From Pseudomonas sp. LS44 (GTDB lineage: Bacteria > Pseudomonadota > Gammaproteobacteria > Pseudomonadales > Pseudomonadaceae), in contig NZ_CP102830.1 in assembly GCF_024730785.1 (NCBI RefSeq), positions 4,130,001-4,194,000 of the forward strand: DNA of 64,000 bases. The letters are read 5' to 3'. Every line of letters begins with the position of its first letter. Position 1 is the stretch's first letter. Below are positions 51,286-64,000 of the stretch, in pieces. A program made the translations under genes and the position numbers. The notes below the pieces were generated by a model. That model did not search any database and was not told the origin of the DNA. It saw only the letters and a program-made list of their open reading frames with translations.

Positions 51286-52449
51286 TCAGTAAGCAGCTCG
51301 ATAAATCGCCAGCGCATCCGCCTCGCTGACGTCGCGCGGATTATTCACCAGCAGGCGCTGCTGCAACATCGCGTCGCTGGCCAGTTGCCCGAGCATCGCC
51401 TCCGGCACGCCGGCGTCGCGCAGACGGCTAGGCAAACCGCAGCGCTCATTGAGGGCCGCCAGCTCGCCGACGAACTGTTCGACCAAGTGCTCGACGCTAC
51501 CCGGCTTGAGTTTGTCGCCCAACAACAGCGGCGCCAGTTCGGCGTACAGCGGCGCGGCGGCCGGCGCGTTGAAGCGCAGCACGTGCGGCAACACCAGCGC
51601 GTTGGAAAGGCCGTGAGGAATATGAAAGTGCCCGCCCAGCGGATAGGCCAGCGCATGCACCGCGGCGACCGGCGCGTTGGCGAACGCCTGACCGGCCAGC
51701 AAGGCGCCGAGCAACATGGCCTGGCGTGCTGCGCGGTTCTGCCCGTTGTGCACCGCCTCATGCAAGTTGGCCGCGAGCAAGCGCAGTGCCTCGCGGGACA
51801 GCAGGTCGGACAGCGGATTTTTCTTCAGCTTGCTGGTGTACGCCTCGATGGCGTGCACCATGGCGTCGATGCCGGTGGCGGCGGTCACCGCCGGCGGCAG
51901 GCCAAGGGTCAGCTCGGCATCCAACAGCGCCAGGTCCGGCAACAACAGCGGCGAGACCACGCCCATCTTGGTCGTCTCGCCGGTGGTGATGATGGCGATC
52001 TGGGTGACCTCCGAGCCGGTGCCGGCCGTGGTCGGCACCTGGATCAGCGGCAGGCGTCGGCCCTTTGCGTTGCCTACCCCATAGATGTCGGCGAGCGACT
52101 GCCGGCAATCGGGATGAGCCAGCAGCGCGACCAGCTTGGCCACGTCCATCGAACTACCGCCGCCGAAGCCGACGATCAGTTCGGCCTGCATGGCCTTGGC
52201 CTGTTCGACAGCGGCGAGGACGATGGCTTCCGGCGGGTCGGCGAGCACCTGGTCGTACACCGCGACGCTCACACCCTCGGCAGCAAAGCCGGGCAGCACG
52301 CCGTCGAGCAGGCCGAAACGGCTGATCCCAGGGTCGGTGACAATCAGCACCGAGCGCGCCTCGCGCTCGCGGCACAGGCTGGCCAGGCGCGCGGCGGCGC
52401 CGGCTTCGCAAAGGATCTGCGCGGTGGTGGCGAAGCTGAACGGCTGCAT
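51286..52449 (-). CDS. Iron-containing alcohol dehydrogenase
   Basis: 387 residues of the group III (Fe-ADH) family. Nucleotide-binding GFGGGSSMDVAK and TTAGTGSEVTQ; metal region DAMVHAIEAY and HGLSNALVLPHVLRFN. Oxidises or reduces alcohols/aldehydes with NAD(P); exact substrate unknown. ATG 52449 has GAGGA 6 nt upstream. Same strand as the acyl-CoA dehydrogenase but separated by 330 nt of repeats. Confidence 0.93.
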   Translation of the reverse strand: MQPFSFATTAQILCEAGAAARLASLCREREARSVLIVTDPGISRFGLLDGVLPGFAAEGVSVAVYDQVLADPPEAIVLAAVEQAKAMQAELIVGFGGGSSMDVAKLVALLAHPDCRQSLADIYGVGNAKGRRLPLIQVPTTAGTGSEVTQIAIITTGETTKMGVVSPLLLPDLALLDAELTLGLPPAVTAATGIDAMVHAIEAYTSKLKKNPLSDLLSREALRLLAANLHEAVHNGQNRAARQAMLLGALLAGQAFANAPVAAVHALAYPLGGHFHIPHGLSNALVLPHVLRFNAPAAAPLYAELAPLLLGDKLKPGSVEHLVEQFVGELAALNERCGLPSRLRDAGVPEAMLGQLASDAMLQQRLLVNNPRDVSEADALAIYRAAY

Positions 52450-52593
52450 GGCGGTTCCTCTGGTTGTTTTTTGGTCGGTGAGTGCACCAGTTTTGCGGAG
52501 CGGGCCCAACCGTAGCCCATCCCTCTCTCTAGGCGCCCCCACCCACAAATGGGGAGGGAGTAGTCCGTGCACGGCGGGTCAGCCGCGTGTCAC

Positions 52594-52630
52594 CCCTCTC
52601 CCTTTCTTGTATGAAGAAAGGGAGAGGGGC
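52594..52630. repeat. CTCTCCC/GGGAGAG palindrome
   Basis: CCCCTCTCCCTTTCTT and AAGAAAGGGAGAGGGG are inverted around GTATG, a perfect 16-bp stem. Located in the 330-nt gap 52450-52779, whose remainder is mostly the REP at 52679. Confidence 0.75.
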
Positions 52631-52678
52631 CGGGGGAGAAGGTCGCCCTCAAAATGGAAAGCGCCCCTCACCCAGACC

Positions 52679-52760
52679 GTAGGATGGGTTGAGCATAGCG
52701 ATACCCATCAGCCTGCTCGTTGGGTATCGCTGCGCTCAGCCTGCGCGGCCCAACCCAACC
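52679..52760. repeat. REP-type element, GTAGGATGGGTTGAGC family
   Basis: GTAGGATGGGTTGAGCATAG and a degenerate right arm TTGGGTATCGCTGCGCTCAG ... CCCAACC. Same family as 49103-49195 and 56869-56940. Confidence 0.7.
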
Positions 52761-52779
52761 GACCAAGACCGCTCCGGTC

Positions 52780-54570
52780 TTAAAACGCAAAGCTCTCTTC
52801 GCCCAGCGCCATCAAACACGCCGCACCACCGAGCAGGGCCTCGCGGTGGCCGCTGGCACGCGGCAGCACGCGACGCACGAAAAACTCCGCGCTATGCAGT
52901 TTGGCCTGGTAGAACGCGGCCTCGTCGCTGCCGGTCTCCAGTGCGTCCTGGGCGCGGGCGGCGGCCTGCAGCCACAGACCGGCGAGCAACACGTACGCCG
53001 AGTAGGCCAGGAAGTCCACCGAGGTCGCGCCGATTTCCTGCGGGTCACGCTGGCAGGTGGCAAGCACTTCAGCGCTCAAATCGCGCCATTCACTGATCCG
53101 CGCCTGCACGGTCTTGGCCAACTCGGCCAGCGCCGGGCGAGCGAGTTGCTCGTGGCATAGCACGCTCAGTTCGATCTGCAACGCCTTGAGTTCCGCCCCG
53201 CCATCGCCGAGCAGCTTGCGGCGGATCAGATCGAGTGCCTGGATACCGTTGGTGCCCTCGTACAGCTGGGTGATGCGGCTGTCGCGCATCAGCTGCTCCA
53301 TGCCCCACTCGCGGATGAAACCGTGGCCGCCGTACAGCTGCACGCCGAGGCTGGCGACCTCCTGGCCCATGTCGGTGAAGAAGGCTTTGACGATCGGGAT
53401 CAACAATGCCGCGCGCTTGCCGGCGGCCTTGCATGCCGCGGCGTCCGGGGCACCGTGTTCGAGATCGAGCTGCCGCGCGCAATAGGCGGCGAGCATGCGG
53501 CTGCCTTCGGTCAAGGTCTTCTGGGTCAGCAGCATGCGGCGCACGTCCGGGTGGACGATGATCGGGTCGGCCGGTTTGTCCGGCTGCATCGCACCAGTCA
53601 GACCGCGCGACTGCAGGCGCTCGCGGGCATAACGCAGACCGCCCTGGAACGCCGCTTCGGCGATGCCGAGGCCCTGCAGGCCGACCTGGAAGCGCGCGTC
53701 GTTCATCATGGTGAACATGCAGGCCAGGCCCTGGTTGGCCCCGCCGATCAGCCAGCCGGTAGCGCCGTCGAAGTTCATCACGCAGGTCGAGGCACCCTTG
53801 ATGCCCATCTTGTGCTCGATCGCCCCGCAGCTCAGCGCGTTCTTGGTGCCCGGCGTGCCATCGGGGTTGGCGATGAACTTCGGCACCAGCAGCAGGCTGA
53901 TGCCCTTCACCCCGGCCGGCGCATCGGGCAGACGGGCGAGCACCAGATGGATGATGTTGTCGGTGAAGTCCTGCTCGCCGCCGCTAATGAAGATCTTGTT
54001 GCCGCTGACCTTGTAGCTGCCGTCGGCCTGCGGCTCGGCCTTGGTGCGCAGCAGCGCGAGGTCGGTGCCGGCCTGCGGCTCGGTCAGGCACATGGTGCCG
54101 GTCCATTCGCCACTGACCATCTTGCTCAGGTAGGCGGCCTTGAGCTCTTCGCTGCCATGCTTGTGCAGCGCCAGCACGGCGCCTTCGGTGAGCCCGGAAT
54201 ACACGCGGAACGACAGTGAGGCGGCCATCAGCATCTCGTGGAAGCTGGCGGCGACCAGTTGTGGGAAGCCCTGGCCACCGAACTCGACCGGCCCGGTCAT
54301 GCTCGCCCAGCCGTTGTCGACGTACTGCCGGTAGGCGTCGCGGAAGCCTTGCGGGGTGGTCACCTGACCGTCCTGGAGTACGCAGCCCTGTTCATCGGCA
54401 TTGCGGTTCAGCGGGGCGACTACCTCACCGGTGTAGCGCGCGGCTTCATCCAGCACGCCGTCGATCAGCTCGCGGTCGAGGCCGCTGCCGAGCAGTTCAC
54501 AGTGGCCGCTGACGTCGAACAGCTCATGCAGGACGAAGCGCATGTCGCGCAGCGGGGCCTGATAAGTCAT
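52780..54570 (-). CDS. Acyl-CoA dehydrogenase (DmdC-like)
   Basis: FAD enzyme introducing the alpha-beta double bond in acyl-CoA. 596 residues, the large class with a C-terminal extension. CLTEPQAGTDLALLRT and the catalytic Glu in YEGTNGIQALDL are present, as is GGHGFIREWGMEQLMRD. Substrate range unknown. Its start overlaps the hydroxyacyl-CoA dehydrogenase stop by 4 nt. Confidence 0.95.
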   Translation of the reverse strand: MTYQAPLRDMRFVLHELFDVSGHCELLGSGLDRELIDGVLDEAARYTGEVVAPLNRNADEQGCVLQDGQVTTPQGFRDAYRQYVDNGWASMTGPVEFGGQGFPQLVAASFHEMLMAASLSFRVYSGLTEGAVLALHKHGSEELKAAYLSKMVSGEWTGTMCLTEPQAGTDLALLRTKAEPQADGSYKVSGNKIFISGGEQDFTDNIIHLVLARLPDAPAGVKGISLLLVPKFIANPDGTPGTKNALSCGAIEHKMGIKGASTCVMNFDGATGWLIGGANQGLACMFTMMNDARFQVGLQGLGIAEAAFQGGLRYARERLQSRGLTGAMQPDKPADPIIVHPDVRRMLLTQKTLTEGSRMLAAYCARQLDLEHGAPDAAACKAAGKRAALLIPIVKAFFTDMGQEVASLGVQLYGGHGFIREWGMEQLMRDSRITQLYEGTNGIQALDLIRRKLLGDGGAELKALQIELSVLCHEQLARPALAELAKTVQARISEWRDLSAEVLATCQRDPQEIGATSVDFLAYSAYVLLAGLWLQAAARAQDALETGSDEAAFYQAKLHSAEFFVRRVLPRASGHREALLGGAACLMALGEESFAF

Positions 54571-55808
54571 ACGCGACCCTCCTGCATGTCAGCGAAACGC
54601 TTGCCGCTGCTGGCCAGTTGTTTGATCAATGCTGCCGGCTGCCAATGCGCACCGAACAGCTCTTGCAGGCGCTGCAAGCGCGCGAGAATTTCGCCCAGAC
54701 CTTGCCCGTCGGCCCAGGCCATCGGCCCGCCTTGGCTGGCAGGGAAGCCGTAGCCGTTGCGGTAAACCAGATCAATGTCTTGGCTGTTGGCGGCGATGTT
54801 CTCCTCGAGAATCTTCGCCCCCTCGTTGACCAGCGCCAGCAGGCAGCGCTCGAGGATTTCCTCGTTGCCGATGTCCCGGCGACGGAAGCCCAGCCCCTCG
54901 GAAACCCGCAGCACCAGCGCATCGACCTGCGGGTCGTGCTCGGCCTGGCGGCTGCCTTCGGCGTATTGGTAATAACCCAGGCGCGCCTTCTGGCCGAAGC
55001 GACCGACTTCGCAGAGCGCGTTGTCGACCTGCACCAGCGGATCATCCTGGCCTTCGCCGGACAGCTGACGCGAGCGCCAGCCGAGATCGATGCCGACCAC
55101 GTCGTACATGCGGAACGGCCCCATGGCGAAACCGAAGCCCTGTAGCGCGCTATCGACCTGCGCGGGAAAAGCGCCTTCGAGCAGGATCTTGCGCGCTTCA
55201 CGCACGTAGGTTTCGAGCATCCGGTTGCCGATGAAGCCGTGGCAGTTGCCGGCCACCACGCTGACCTTGCCGATGCGCTGGGCCAGCTCGCGGGCGGCCT
55301 CCAGCACGGCCGGCGCGGTTTGTTCGCCGCGGACGATTTCCAGCAACTTCATGATGTGCGCCGGGCTAAAGAAATGCAGGCCAAGCACTTGTTGCGGACG
55401 ATTGGTGACCCCGGCGATGGCGTCGATATCCAGATACGAGGTGTTGCTGGCGAGGATCGCCTCCGGCCGCACGCGCGCGTCCAGGGTGCGGAAGATCTGC
55501 TGCTTGAGTTCGAGGTTCTCGTACACCGCCTCGATCACCAGATCGGCATCCGCCAGCGCCGCGTAATCGCCGACTGGGGTAACCCGGGCCAGACGCGCGG
55601 CGCACTCGGCCGCGTCGATCCGCTCGAGGCGCAGGTTGTGCGCATTGGTCTCGGCCAGCACGCCCATGGCCTGCTCGAGCATTTGCGGATTGTTGTCCAG
55701 CCACAGCACCGGCACGCCGGCGTTGGCCAGGCTCATGACGATGCCACGGCCCATGGTGCCGGCGCCGATCACCGCGGCTTGCTGAATGGAGAAGGCGGAC
55801 TGGCTCAT
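54567..55808 (-). CDS. 3-hydroxyacyl-CoA dehydrogenase
   Basis: NAD enzyme of beta-oxidation. 413 residues: Rossmann motif VIGAGTMGRGI, catalytic region LGLHFFSPAHIMKLLEIV, and two C-terminal helical domains. The enoyl-CoA hydratase part found in FadB is absent, so this is a stand-alone dehydrogenase. ATG 55808 has GAGGA upstream. First gene of the unit; divergent from the LysR gene, 145 nt apart. Confidence 0.94.
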   Translation of the reverse strand: MSQSAFSIQQAAVIGAGTMGRGIVMSLANAGVPVLWLDNNPQMLEQAMGVLAETNAHNLRLERIDAAECAARLARVTPVGDYAALADADLVIEAVYENLELKQQIFRTLDARVRPEAILASNTSYLDIDAIAGVTNRPQQVLGLHFFSPAHIMKLLEIVRGEQTAPAVLEAARELAQRIGKVSVVAGNCHGFIGNRMLETYVREARKILLEGAFPAQVDSALQGFGFAMGPFRMYDVVGIDLGWRSRQLSGEGQDDPLVQVDNALCEVGRFGQKARLGYYQYAEGSRQAEHDPQVDALVLRVSEGLGFRRRDIGNEEILERCLLALVNEGAKILEENIAANSQDIDLVYRNGYGFPASQGGPMAWADGQGLGEILARLQRLQELFGAHWQPAALIKQLASSGKRFADMQEGRV

Positions 55809-55900
55809 GGTTATTCCTCTTGTAAGAACCCGTGCGAAAACGCCGACGCGACAGCCCTGCGGCCAAAACGAAGTGCGCAAAAAATCGTCAGCAACCTTAG

Positions 55901-55913
55901 AGTAGGCACTACT
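55901..55913. promoter_or_regulatory. Candidate LysR operator
   Basis: AGTAG-GCA-CTACT, a perfect 5-bp dyad in the gap between the divergent hydroxyacyl-CoA dehydrogenase and LysR genes, where LysR regulators usually bind. It is 41 nt before the regulator's start. Confidence 0.4.
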
Positions 55914-55953
55914 ATTTTTGAAATTTAGTCTTGTGATAAGTCGTATTTAGCAG

Positions 55954-56853
55954 ATGAATATCTCGACCTTCGATCTCAACCTGCTGCGCGTGCTGGATAC
56001 CTTGCTGCGCGAACGCAACGTTTCCCGCGCCGCCGAACGCTTGGCGCTCAGCCAGCCGGCGGTGAGCAATGCGCTCAATCGCCTGCGCGAATTGCTCGAC
56101 GATCCCCTCTTGGTACGCGCCGGGCGCAGCATGCAGCCGACGCCACGAGCCCTTTCACTGGAAGCGCCGATCCGCGCCGCGCTGGCGCAGATCGAGCAGA
56201 GCCTCAGCGGCGCCGAGCAGTTCGATCCGGCGCGCAGCCGCCAGCGCTTCAGCGTCGCGATGACCGACTACGTCGAGCTGCTGTGCATGCCGCGGCTGCT
56301 GGCGCAACTGGCCGAGGAAGCACCAGGCATCAGCATCGCCCTCGTCCAGCTCGGCTCGCAATTACCGATCGACGCGCTGGACAAAGGCGAGCTCGACCTG
56401 GTCCTGGGGCGCGTCGCCAGCCTGCCCAGCCGCTTCAGCCGGCGGCAATGGCTGAACGGCACGCTGTGTCTGGTCAGCCGCCGCGACCACCCGCTGTTGA
56501 CTGGCGCGCCCGATCTGCAAACCTTCCTGCGCCTGCGTCACCTGTGGGTGCATGGCGGACAAACCCGCGGCATGGTCGATCAGTGGCTAGCCGGGCAGGG
56601 TCTGAAGCGCGCCATCCACTACACCACGCCGAACTACCTGCAGGCCGCGCACATCGCCGCCAGCACCGACCTCACCGTGGTGCTGCCCATCCACCTGGCC
56701 GAACACTTCGCCACCCTGCTGCCGCTGGCGTTGCATCCGCTGCCATTCGATGTCGGCACCTTCCAGCTGGAGATCGTCAGCCTCGGCCAGCGCCAACGGG
56801 ATGCGGCCTTGCAGTGGTTGATCGAACGGATCGGCGCGATCGGCCAAGCGTAA
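55954..56853 (+). CDS. LysR-type transcriptional regulator
   Basis: 299 residues. N-terminal winged helix-turn-helix (FDLNLLRVLDTLLRERNVSR, AAERLALSQPAVSNALNRLR) and C-terminal substrate-binding domain of the NodD/LinR-like group. Divergent from the hydroxyacyl-CoA / acyl-CoA dehydrogenase pair, which it probably controls; a similar arrangement exists, as I recall, at PA5185-PA5189. Inducer unknown. Confidence 0.93.
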   Translation: MNISTFDLNLLRVLDTLLRERNVSRAAERLALSQPAVSNALNRLRELLDDPLLVRAGRSMQPTPRALSLEAPIRAALAQIEQSLSGAEQFDPARSRQRFSVAMTDYVELLCMPRLLAQLAEEAPGISIALVQLGSQLPIDALDKGELDLVLGRVASLPSRFSRRQWLNGTLCLVSRRDHPLLTGAPDLQTFLRLRHLWVHGGQTRGMVDQWLAGQGLKRAIHYTTPNYLQAAHIAASTDLTVVLPIHLAEHFATLLPLALHPLPFDVGTFQLEIVSLGQRQRDAALQWLIERIGAIGQA

Positions 56854-56868
56854 GCAAGCACTGAGACC

Positions 56869-56940
56869 GTAGGATGGGTTGAGCACAGCGATACCCATCG
56901 ATCCGTCCGTTGGGTATCGCTGCGCTCAACGCCAACCTAC
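56869..56940. repeat. REPIN, GTAGGATGGGTTGAGC family
   Basis: GTAGGATGGGTTGAGCACAG at the left and GCTCAACGCCAACCTAC at the right, between the convergent LysR and monooxygenase genes. May also end both transcripts. Confidence 0.8.
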
Positions 56941-56949
56941 AAAAGCCCG

Positions 56950-58449
<1,500 letters not shown>

Positions 58450-58549
58450 GGCGACTCCTCGAAATGGGCCTGGCGCAGTCCATGGATTCAAGACCGCCAG
58501 CGCGATGTCTGCCAGATTCGCCGCCCGATGCGAGCTTGTCCCCGACCGT

Positions 58550-58705
58550 AGGTTGGGTTGAGGAGTCTGCGACGAAACCCAACGGGCAGCTCGTAGGGCG
58601 TACTCGCGCAGCAGTACGCCAAGGCGGCAGAAATGAGCGGCGGACTGTTCGCTACGCTCCTGAGCGGCCGGCGCCTGGAGGACGGGGCCGGCGCTCAACG
58701 CCAAC

Positions 58706-58708
<3 letters not shown>
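58550..58708. repeat. Nested REP elements reaching the recQ stop
   Basis: GTAGGTTGGGTTGAGGAG at the left and GCTCAACGCCAACCTA at the right enclose a copy of the GTAGGGCGTACTCGCGCAGC element (from 58593) also seen at 16632. The final CTA is the recQ stop TAG on the minus strand. Confidence 0.7.
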
Positions 58709-60631
<1,923 letters not shown>

Positions 60632-60693
60632 AGGCTGTCACTCCGTTGCCGGCTGTAGCGGTCGCTGACCGTAACGCGCTGAACATGCTTTGG

Positions 60694-60761
60694 GTAGGAG
60701 CGATTTCATTCGCGATCCGTGGTGATCCGACGGGGATTATCGCGAATGAACTCGCTCCTAC
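60694..60761. repeat. REPIN, GTAGGAGCGA family, copy 3
   Basis: GTAGGAGCGATTTCATTCGC and GCGAATGAACTCGCTCCTAC arms, slightly diverged from copies 1 and 2. Lies in the 319-nt gap 60632-60950. Confidence 0.85.
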
Positions 60762-60808
60762 ACATGCCCCGCGCACGCCACACAGGCCACGCACTGCGAG
60801 TCTGATCG

Positions 60809-60886
60809 TGCCCACGCTCTGGGTGGGCATGCAGCCCGCGACGCGGAGCGTCCTCGGCGGGGTTCCCGCGCGGAGCGTGGGAACCA
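60809..60886. repeat. CCCACGCTC / GAGCGTGGG palindromic repeat
   Basis: GTGCCCACGCTCTGGGTGGGC, GACGCGGAGCGTC and CGCGGAGCGTGGGAAC arranged as imperfect palindromes (shown in pieces). Only one copy in this window. Confidence 0.55.
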
Positions 60887-60903
60887 TCAGCAGCGGCAGA
60901 AAC

Positions 60904-60931
60904 GACAAAGCCGCCCGGAGGCGGCTTTGTC
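60904..60931 (-). terminator. Terminator of pckA
   Basis: GACAAAGCCGCC (60904-60915) pairs perfectly with GGCGGCTTTGTC (60920-60931), 20 nt past the pckA stop on the minus strand, followed by GTTTCTG. Confidence 0.75.
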
Positions 60932-60950
60932 ACATCACGCGCGGTGCAGC

Positions 60951-62492
60951 TTAGAGCTGCGGGCCGGCGTTCTTGATGGCGTCGCTGACGTCGAACTTCT
61001 GGAAGTTGTCGACGAACTGCTTGGCCAGGCCTTTGGCGGCTTCGTCGTAGGCGTTCTGGTCAGCCCAGGTGTTGCGCGGGTTGAGCAGGTTGGTTTCGAC
61101 GCCCTGCACTTCCTTCGGCACGCTGAGGTTGATGATCGGCAGTTGCTCGGTCTCGGCGCCGATCAGCGCACCGCTCTGGATCGCCGCGATCACGCCACGC
61201 GTGGTGGGGATGTTGAAGCGCTTGCCGACACCGTAGCCGCCGCCGGTCCAGCCGGTATTGACCAGGTAGACCTTGGAGCCGAAGCCGCGGATGCGCTTGA
61301 TCAGCAGTTCGGCGTACTCGCCGGCCGGACGCGGGAAGAACGGCGCGCCGAAGCAGGTGGAGAAGGTCGACTTGATGCCGCCGCCCGAGCCCATTTCGGT
61401 GGAGCCGACCAGCGCGGTGTAACCGGAGAGGAAGTGATAAGCCGCTTGCTCTTCGTTGAGGATCGACACCGGCGGCAGCACGCCAGTCAGGTCGCAGGTC
61501 AGGAAGATCACCGCGTTCGGCTCGCCGCCGAGGTTCTGCTCGCTGCGCTTCTCGACCAGCTCCAGCGGGTAGGCGGCGCGGGAGTTCTGGGTCAGGCTGT
61601 CGTCGGCGTAATCCGGCACGCGGTTCTCGTCGAGCACCACGTTTTCCAGCACCGCGCCGAACTGGATGGCTTTCCAGATCACCGGCTCGTTCTTCTCGGA
61701 CAGGTCGATGCACTTGGCATAGCAACCGCCCTCGATGTTGAACACCACGCCTTCGCCCCAGCCGTGTTCGTCGTCGCCGATCAGGTAGCGGCTCGGGTCG
61801 GCGGACAGGGTGGTCTTGCCGGTGCCGGACAGGCCGAAGAACAGGGTCACGTCACCTTCTTCACCGATGTTGGCGGCGCAGTGCATCGGCAGTACGTCGG
61901 CGGTCGGCAGCAGGAAGTTCTGCACGCTGAACATGGCTTTCTTCATTTCCCCGGCGTAACGCATGCCGGCAATCAGGACTTTCTTCTGCGCGAAGTTGAG
62001 GATCACGCAGCCGTCGGAGTTGGTGCCGTCACGCTCCGGTACGCACTCGAAGTTGGCGACGTTGAGTACTTGCCACTCGACGCGAGCGGCCGGGTTGTAC
62101 TGCTCCGGATTGATGAACAAGCAACGGCCGAACAGGTTCTGCCAGGCGGTCTGGGTAGTCATCTTCACGGCCAGGTAGTGATCGGCGGCCGAACCTACAT
62201 GAACGTGGGAGACGAAATGGTCCTGGGCGTTGTTGAACGCCTCGACGCGGTCCCACAGGGCATCGAACTTGTCGGCCGGGAACTTGCGGTTGATCGGACC
62301 CCAGGCGATGGCGGCGCTGGTGCTCGGCTCGTCGACGATGAAACGGTCGACCGGCGAACGCCCGGTGCGGTGGCCGGTGCGGACCACCAGAGAGCCATTG
62401 CTGGCGAGCTCGCCTTCGCCGCGACGGATGGCTTCTTCGATCAATTGGGCCGCGCTGATGTCGGTGTACACGGCGGTATTGGCTTGCGTCAT
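60951..62492 (-). CDS. pckA: Phosphoenolpyruvate carboxykinase (ATP)
   Basis: Converts oxaloacetate and ATP to phosphoenolpyruvate and CO2, the entry to gluconeogenesis. 513 residues. P-loop [17 protein letters not shown], and [14 protein letters not shown] are present. ATG 62492 has GGGGA 5 nt upstream; ATG 62504 is in frame but less well placed. Its partner glcB supplies C4 acids from C2 units. Confidence 0.97.
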   Translation of the reverse strand: MTQANTAVYTDISAAQLIEEAIRRGEGELASNGSLVVRTGHRTGRSPVDRFIVDEPSTSAAIAWGPINRKFPADKFDALWDRVEAFNNAQDHFVSHVHVGSAADHYLAVKMTTQTAWQNLFGRCLFINPEQYNPAARVEWQVLNVANFECVPERDGTNSDGCVILNFAQKKVLIAGMRYAGEMKKAMFSVQNFLLPTADVLPMHCAANIGEEGDVTLFFGLSGTGKTTLSADPSRYLIGDDEHGWGEGVVFNIEGGCYAKCIDLSEKNEPVIWKAIQFGAVLENVVLDENRVPDYADDSLTQNSRAAYPLELVEKRSEQNLGGEPNAVIFLTCDLTGVLPPVSILNEEQAAYHFLSGYTALVGSTEMGSGGGIKSTFSTCFGAPFFPRPAGEYAELLIKRIRGFGSKVYLVNTGWTGGGYGVGKRFNIPTTRGVIAAIQSGALIGAETEQLPIINLSVPKEVQGVETNLLNPRNTWADQNAYDEAAKGLAKQFVDNFQKFDVSDAIKNAGPQL

Positions 62493-62532
62493 GTGATTCC
62501 CCATCGGCTCCAGGGCCGGGCTTGCGAAAAAT

Positions 62533-62556
62533 GTAGTAAACCTAAAGCACTACTAC
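62533..62556. promoter_or_regulatory. Inverted repeat upstream of pckA
   Basis: GTAGTA-N12-TACTAC, a perfect 6-bp dyad 41-64 nt before the pckA start. It may be a regulator site overlapping the promoter. The remainder of the 307-nt gap 62493-62799 shows no gene; 62640-62799 is GC-rich without clear structure. Confidence 0.4.
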
Positions 62557-62799
62557 AGAAAAAAAGTGCGCGGATTATGCCAGAGGATGCTACGCCTGTG
62601 CGAGGCATCTGGTCGTGGCGTCGGCGGCACTGAAAACCCCTGCAAAACGTGGCGCTACCGCGCGCAACCGGGCCGTTCTGGCGTGCCACCCCGCCCGGTT
62701 TGGACCGCCGCATCGAGAATGGTTCCGCGCGCCTGCCGCACGGCGGGGTGCGGAGCAGCACCGGCCACGACTGACGCGCCTGGCGGCCGCCCGGCCCGA

Positions 62800-63687
62800 T
62801 CAGTGACGGGTATCGGAGGCCGGCTGGACGCCGCCGCCGGCGAACAGCTGGGCGATATCGGTCGCATCGAAGGCATAGCGCTGATTGCAGAACTGACAGT
62901 CGATCACCACTTCGCCGCCCTTCTCGGCCAGCAATTGCTCGACATCAGCCTGGCCCAGGCTGATCAGCGCCCGCGCCGAACGGTCGCGCGAGCAGCTGCA
63001 GCGAAACTCCAAAGCGAGTGGATCGAAAAGACGCACCGCGTCCTGGTGATAGAGGCGGTGCAGCACCGTCTGGTTGTCCAGACCGAGCAGTTCCTCGGCG
63101 CTCAGGGTGTCGGCCAGGGTGGTCACGTGCTGCCAGCTGGCGGCGCGCTCTTCAGCCTCTTTCAGGCGATCGGCAGGCAATTGCTGGAGCAACAGCCCGC
63201 GCGCGCGGCTGCCATCGGCGTGCAACCAGAAGCGCGTGGGCAACTGTTCGGAGGAGGCGAAATACTGCGACAGACATTCGGCAAGGTTATGCCCATCGAG
63301 CGCCACGATGCCTTGGTAGCGCTGGCCACGGCGTGGCTCGACGGTGATGGTCAGGCTGCCTTCGGGCATCAGCTCGGCCAGACCGCTGCCGGCGCTGACT
63401 TGCTCGGCATGGAAACGCGCGATGCCGCGCAGCTCGCGGGCGCTGGAGCATTCGACCATCAGCAGCGGCACGGCGCCGGCCGAGCGCGCCTGCAGGACCA
63501 GCAGGCCATCGAACTTCAGGGTGCCGACCAGCAGCGCCGCAGCAGCGAGCATTTCGCCGAGCAACTGGGCGACCGGCTCGGGGTACTCATGCTTGGCCAG
63601 CACATGGCGATAGCTGGCGTCGAGCGCAACCAGCTCGCCGCGCACGTCGGAATCATCGAAAAGAAAGCGTTGGGAAAAGTCAGACAT
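62800..63687 (-). CDS. hslO: Redox-regulated chaperone Hsp33
   Basis: Holdase activated by disulfide formation and zinc loss under oxidative stress. 295 residues with the C-terminal zinc ligands Cys230-x-Cys232 and Cys264-x-x-Cys267 (CSCS, CQFC). The N-terminal domain contains [20 protein letters not shown] 63687 is chosen from the family start [18 protein letters not shown]. Next to pckA as, from memory, in P. aeruginosa. Confidence 0.96.
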   Translation of the reverse strand: MSDFSQRFLFDDSDVRGELVALDASYRHVLAKHEYPEPVAQLLGEMLAAAALLVGTLKFDGLLVLQARSAGAVPLLMVECSSARELRGIARFHAEQVSAGSGLAELMPEGSLTITVEPRRGQRYQGIVALDGHNLAECLSQYFASSEQLPTRFWLHADGSRARGLLLQQLPADRLKEAEERAASWQHVTTLADTLSAEELLGLDNQTVLHRLYHQDAVRLFDPLALEFRCSCSRDRSARALISLGQADVEQLLAEKGGEVVIDCQFCNQRYAFDATDIAQLFAGGGVQPASDTRH

Positions 63688-63831
63688 GCCGGAGTCGCCG
63701 CGAGAAGCCAGGGCCGGCGATTTTAGGCGCAAAGCCGGGAGCGACCAAGGGCCTCTTGTCCAGCGACATGTGGTGGGGCTTTTCCGGTGCTGGTGCGAAG
63801 TCTTGATGCGCGGTGGGCTGTGGCTTTTTAT

Positions 63832-63941
63832 CCCCTCGCCCCTCTGGGGAGAGGGTTAGGGAGAGGGGTGTGCGCTCAAGCCCACATGTGTCCGCCTGAC
63901 TGCCCTCTCCCCCAGCCCCTCTCCCATAAATGGGAGAGGGG
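63832..63941. repeat. CTCTCCC/GGGAGAG repeat pair
   Basis: Two palindromes, CCCCTCTGGGGAGAGGG with GGGAGAGGGG, and CCCTCTCCCCCAGCCCCTCTCCC with GGGAGAGGGG (listed in parts). They fill much of 63688-64000, in which I see no gene before the window ends. Confidence 0.65.
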
Positions 63942-64000
63942 AGCACGGCGGCGATACATGTAAGAGGGGGGAGGCACAGCAGCGCCTTCGGTGGCTATCT

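Overview
The window is chromosomal DNA from a Pseudomonas (Gammaproteobacteria). It is GC-rich, and the gene orders rnr / tRNA-Leu / purA-hisZ / hflCKX / hfq / miaA / mutL / amiB / tsaE / nnr / queG / orn / rsgA / motBA and arcDABC-fabY-cysQ-nudE-yrfG-lysM are those I recall from P. aeruginosa. The species cannot be named from the sequence. There is no rRNA, CRISPR array, prophage, plasmid function or intact insertion sequence.

Layout. (1) 1-22036: housekeeping block. RNase R (cut by the window edge), tRNA-Leu, then a long minus-strand series from nnr down to purA (NAD(P)HX repair, t6A synthesis, cell-wall amidase, mismatch repair, tRNA modification, Hfq, HflX, HflKC, HisZ, adenylosuccinate synthase), followed by queG, orn, rsgA, motBA and an HDOD regulator. 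(2) 22094-33027: GcvR-like ACT protein, GNAT, malate synthase G, AhpC/AhpF, a four-gene basic amino acid ABC importer, a SAM methyltransferase and tRNA-Thr. (3) 33028-43511: the arginine deiminase operon arcDABC with a long leader and a candidate ANR site, then fabY (fatty-acid initiation), cysQ-nudE, yrfG and a BON/LysM protein. (4) 43512-60631: accessory region. A 195-bp MITE, DUF1993, three small exported proteins (two are tandem glycine-zipper paralogues), a 944-residue ACP / fatty-acid-AMP-ligase / acyltransferase fusion, an MFS carrier, and a lipid-oxidation cluster (thioesterase, Fe-alcohol dehydrogenase, acyl-CoA dehydrogenase, 3-hydroxyacyl-CoA dehydrogenase, divergent LysR, Baeyer-Villiger-type monooxygenase), then RecQ. 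(5) 60632-64000: pckA and hslO.

Metabolic theme. Malate synthase, PckA, FabY, the acyl-CoA enzymes and the FAAL-like fusion suggest a cell that grows on fatty acids or acetate units and remodels lipids; AhpCF and Hsp33 cover peroxide and oxidative stress; ArcDABC gives ATP from arginine without oxygen.

The most striking non-genic content is a dense set of REP/REPIN palindromes with GTAG or TAGG heads. In four places (queG, yrfG, the MFS gene, recQ) the repeat head itself supplies the TAG stop codon of the neighbouring gene. I regard this, the ACP-FAAL-PlsC fusion and the tandem glycine-zipper genes as the observations most worth following.
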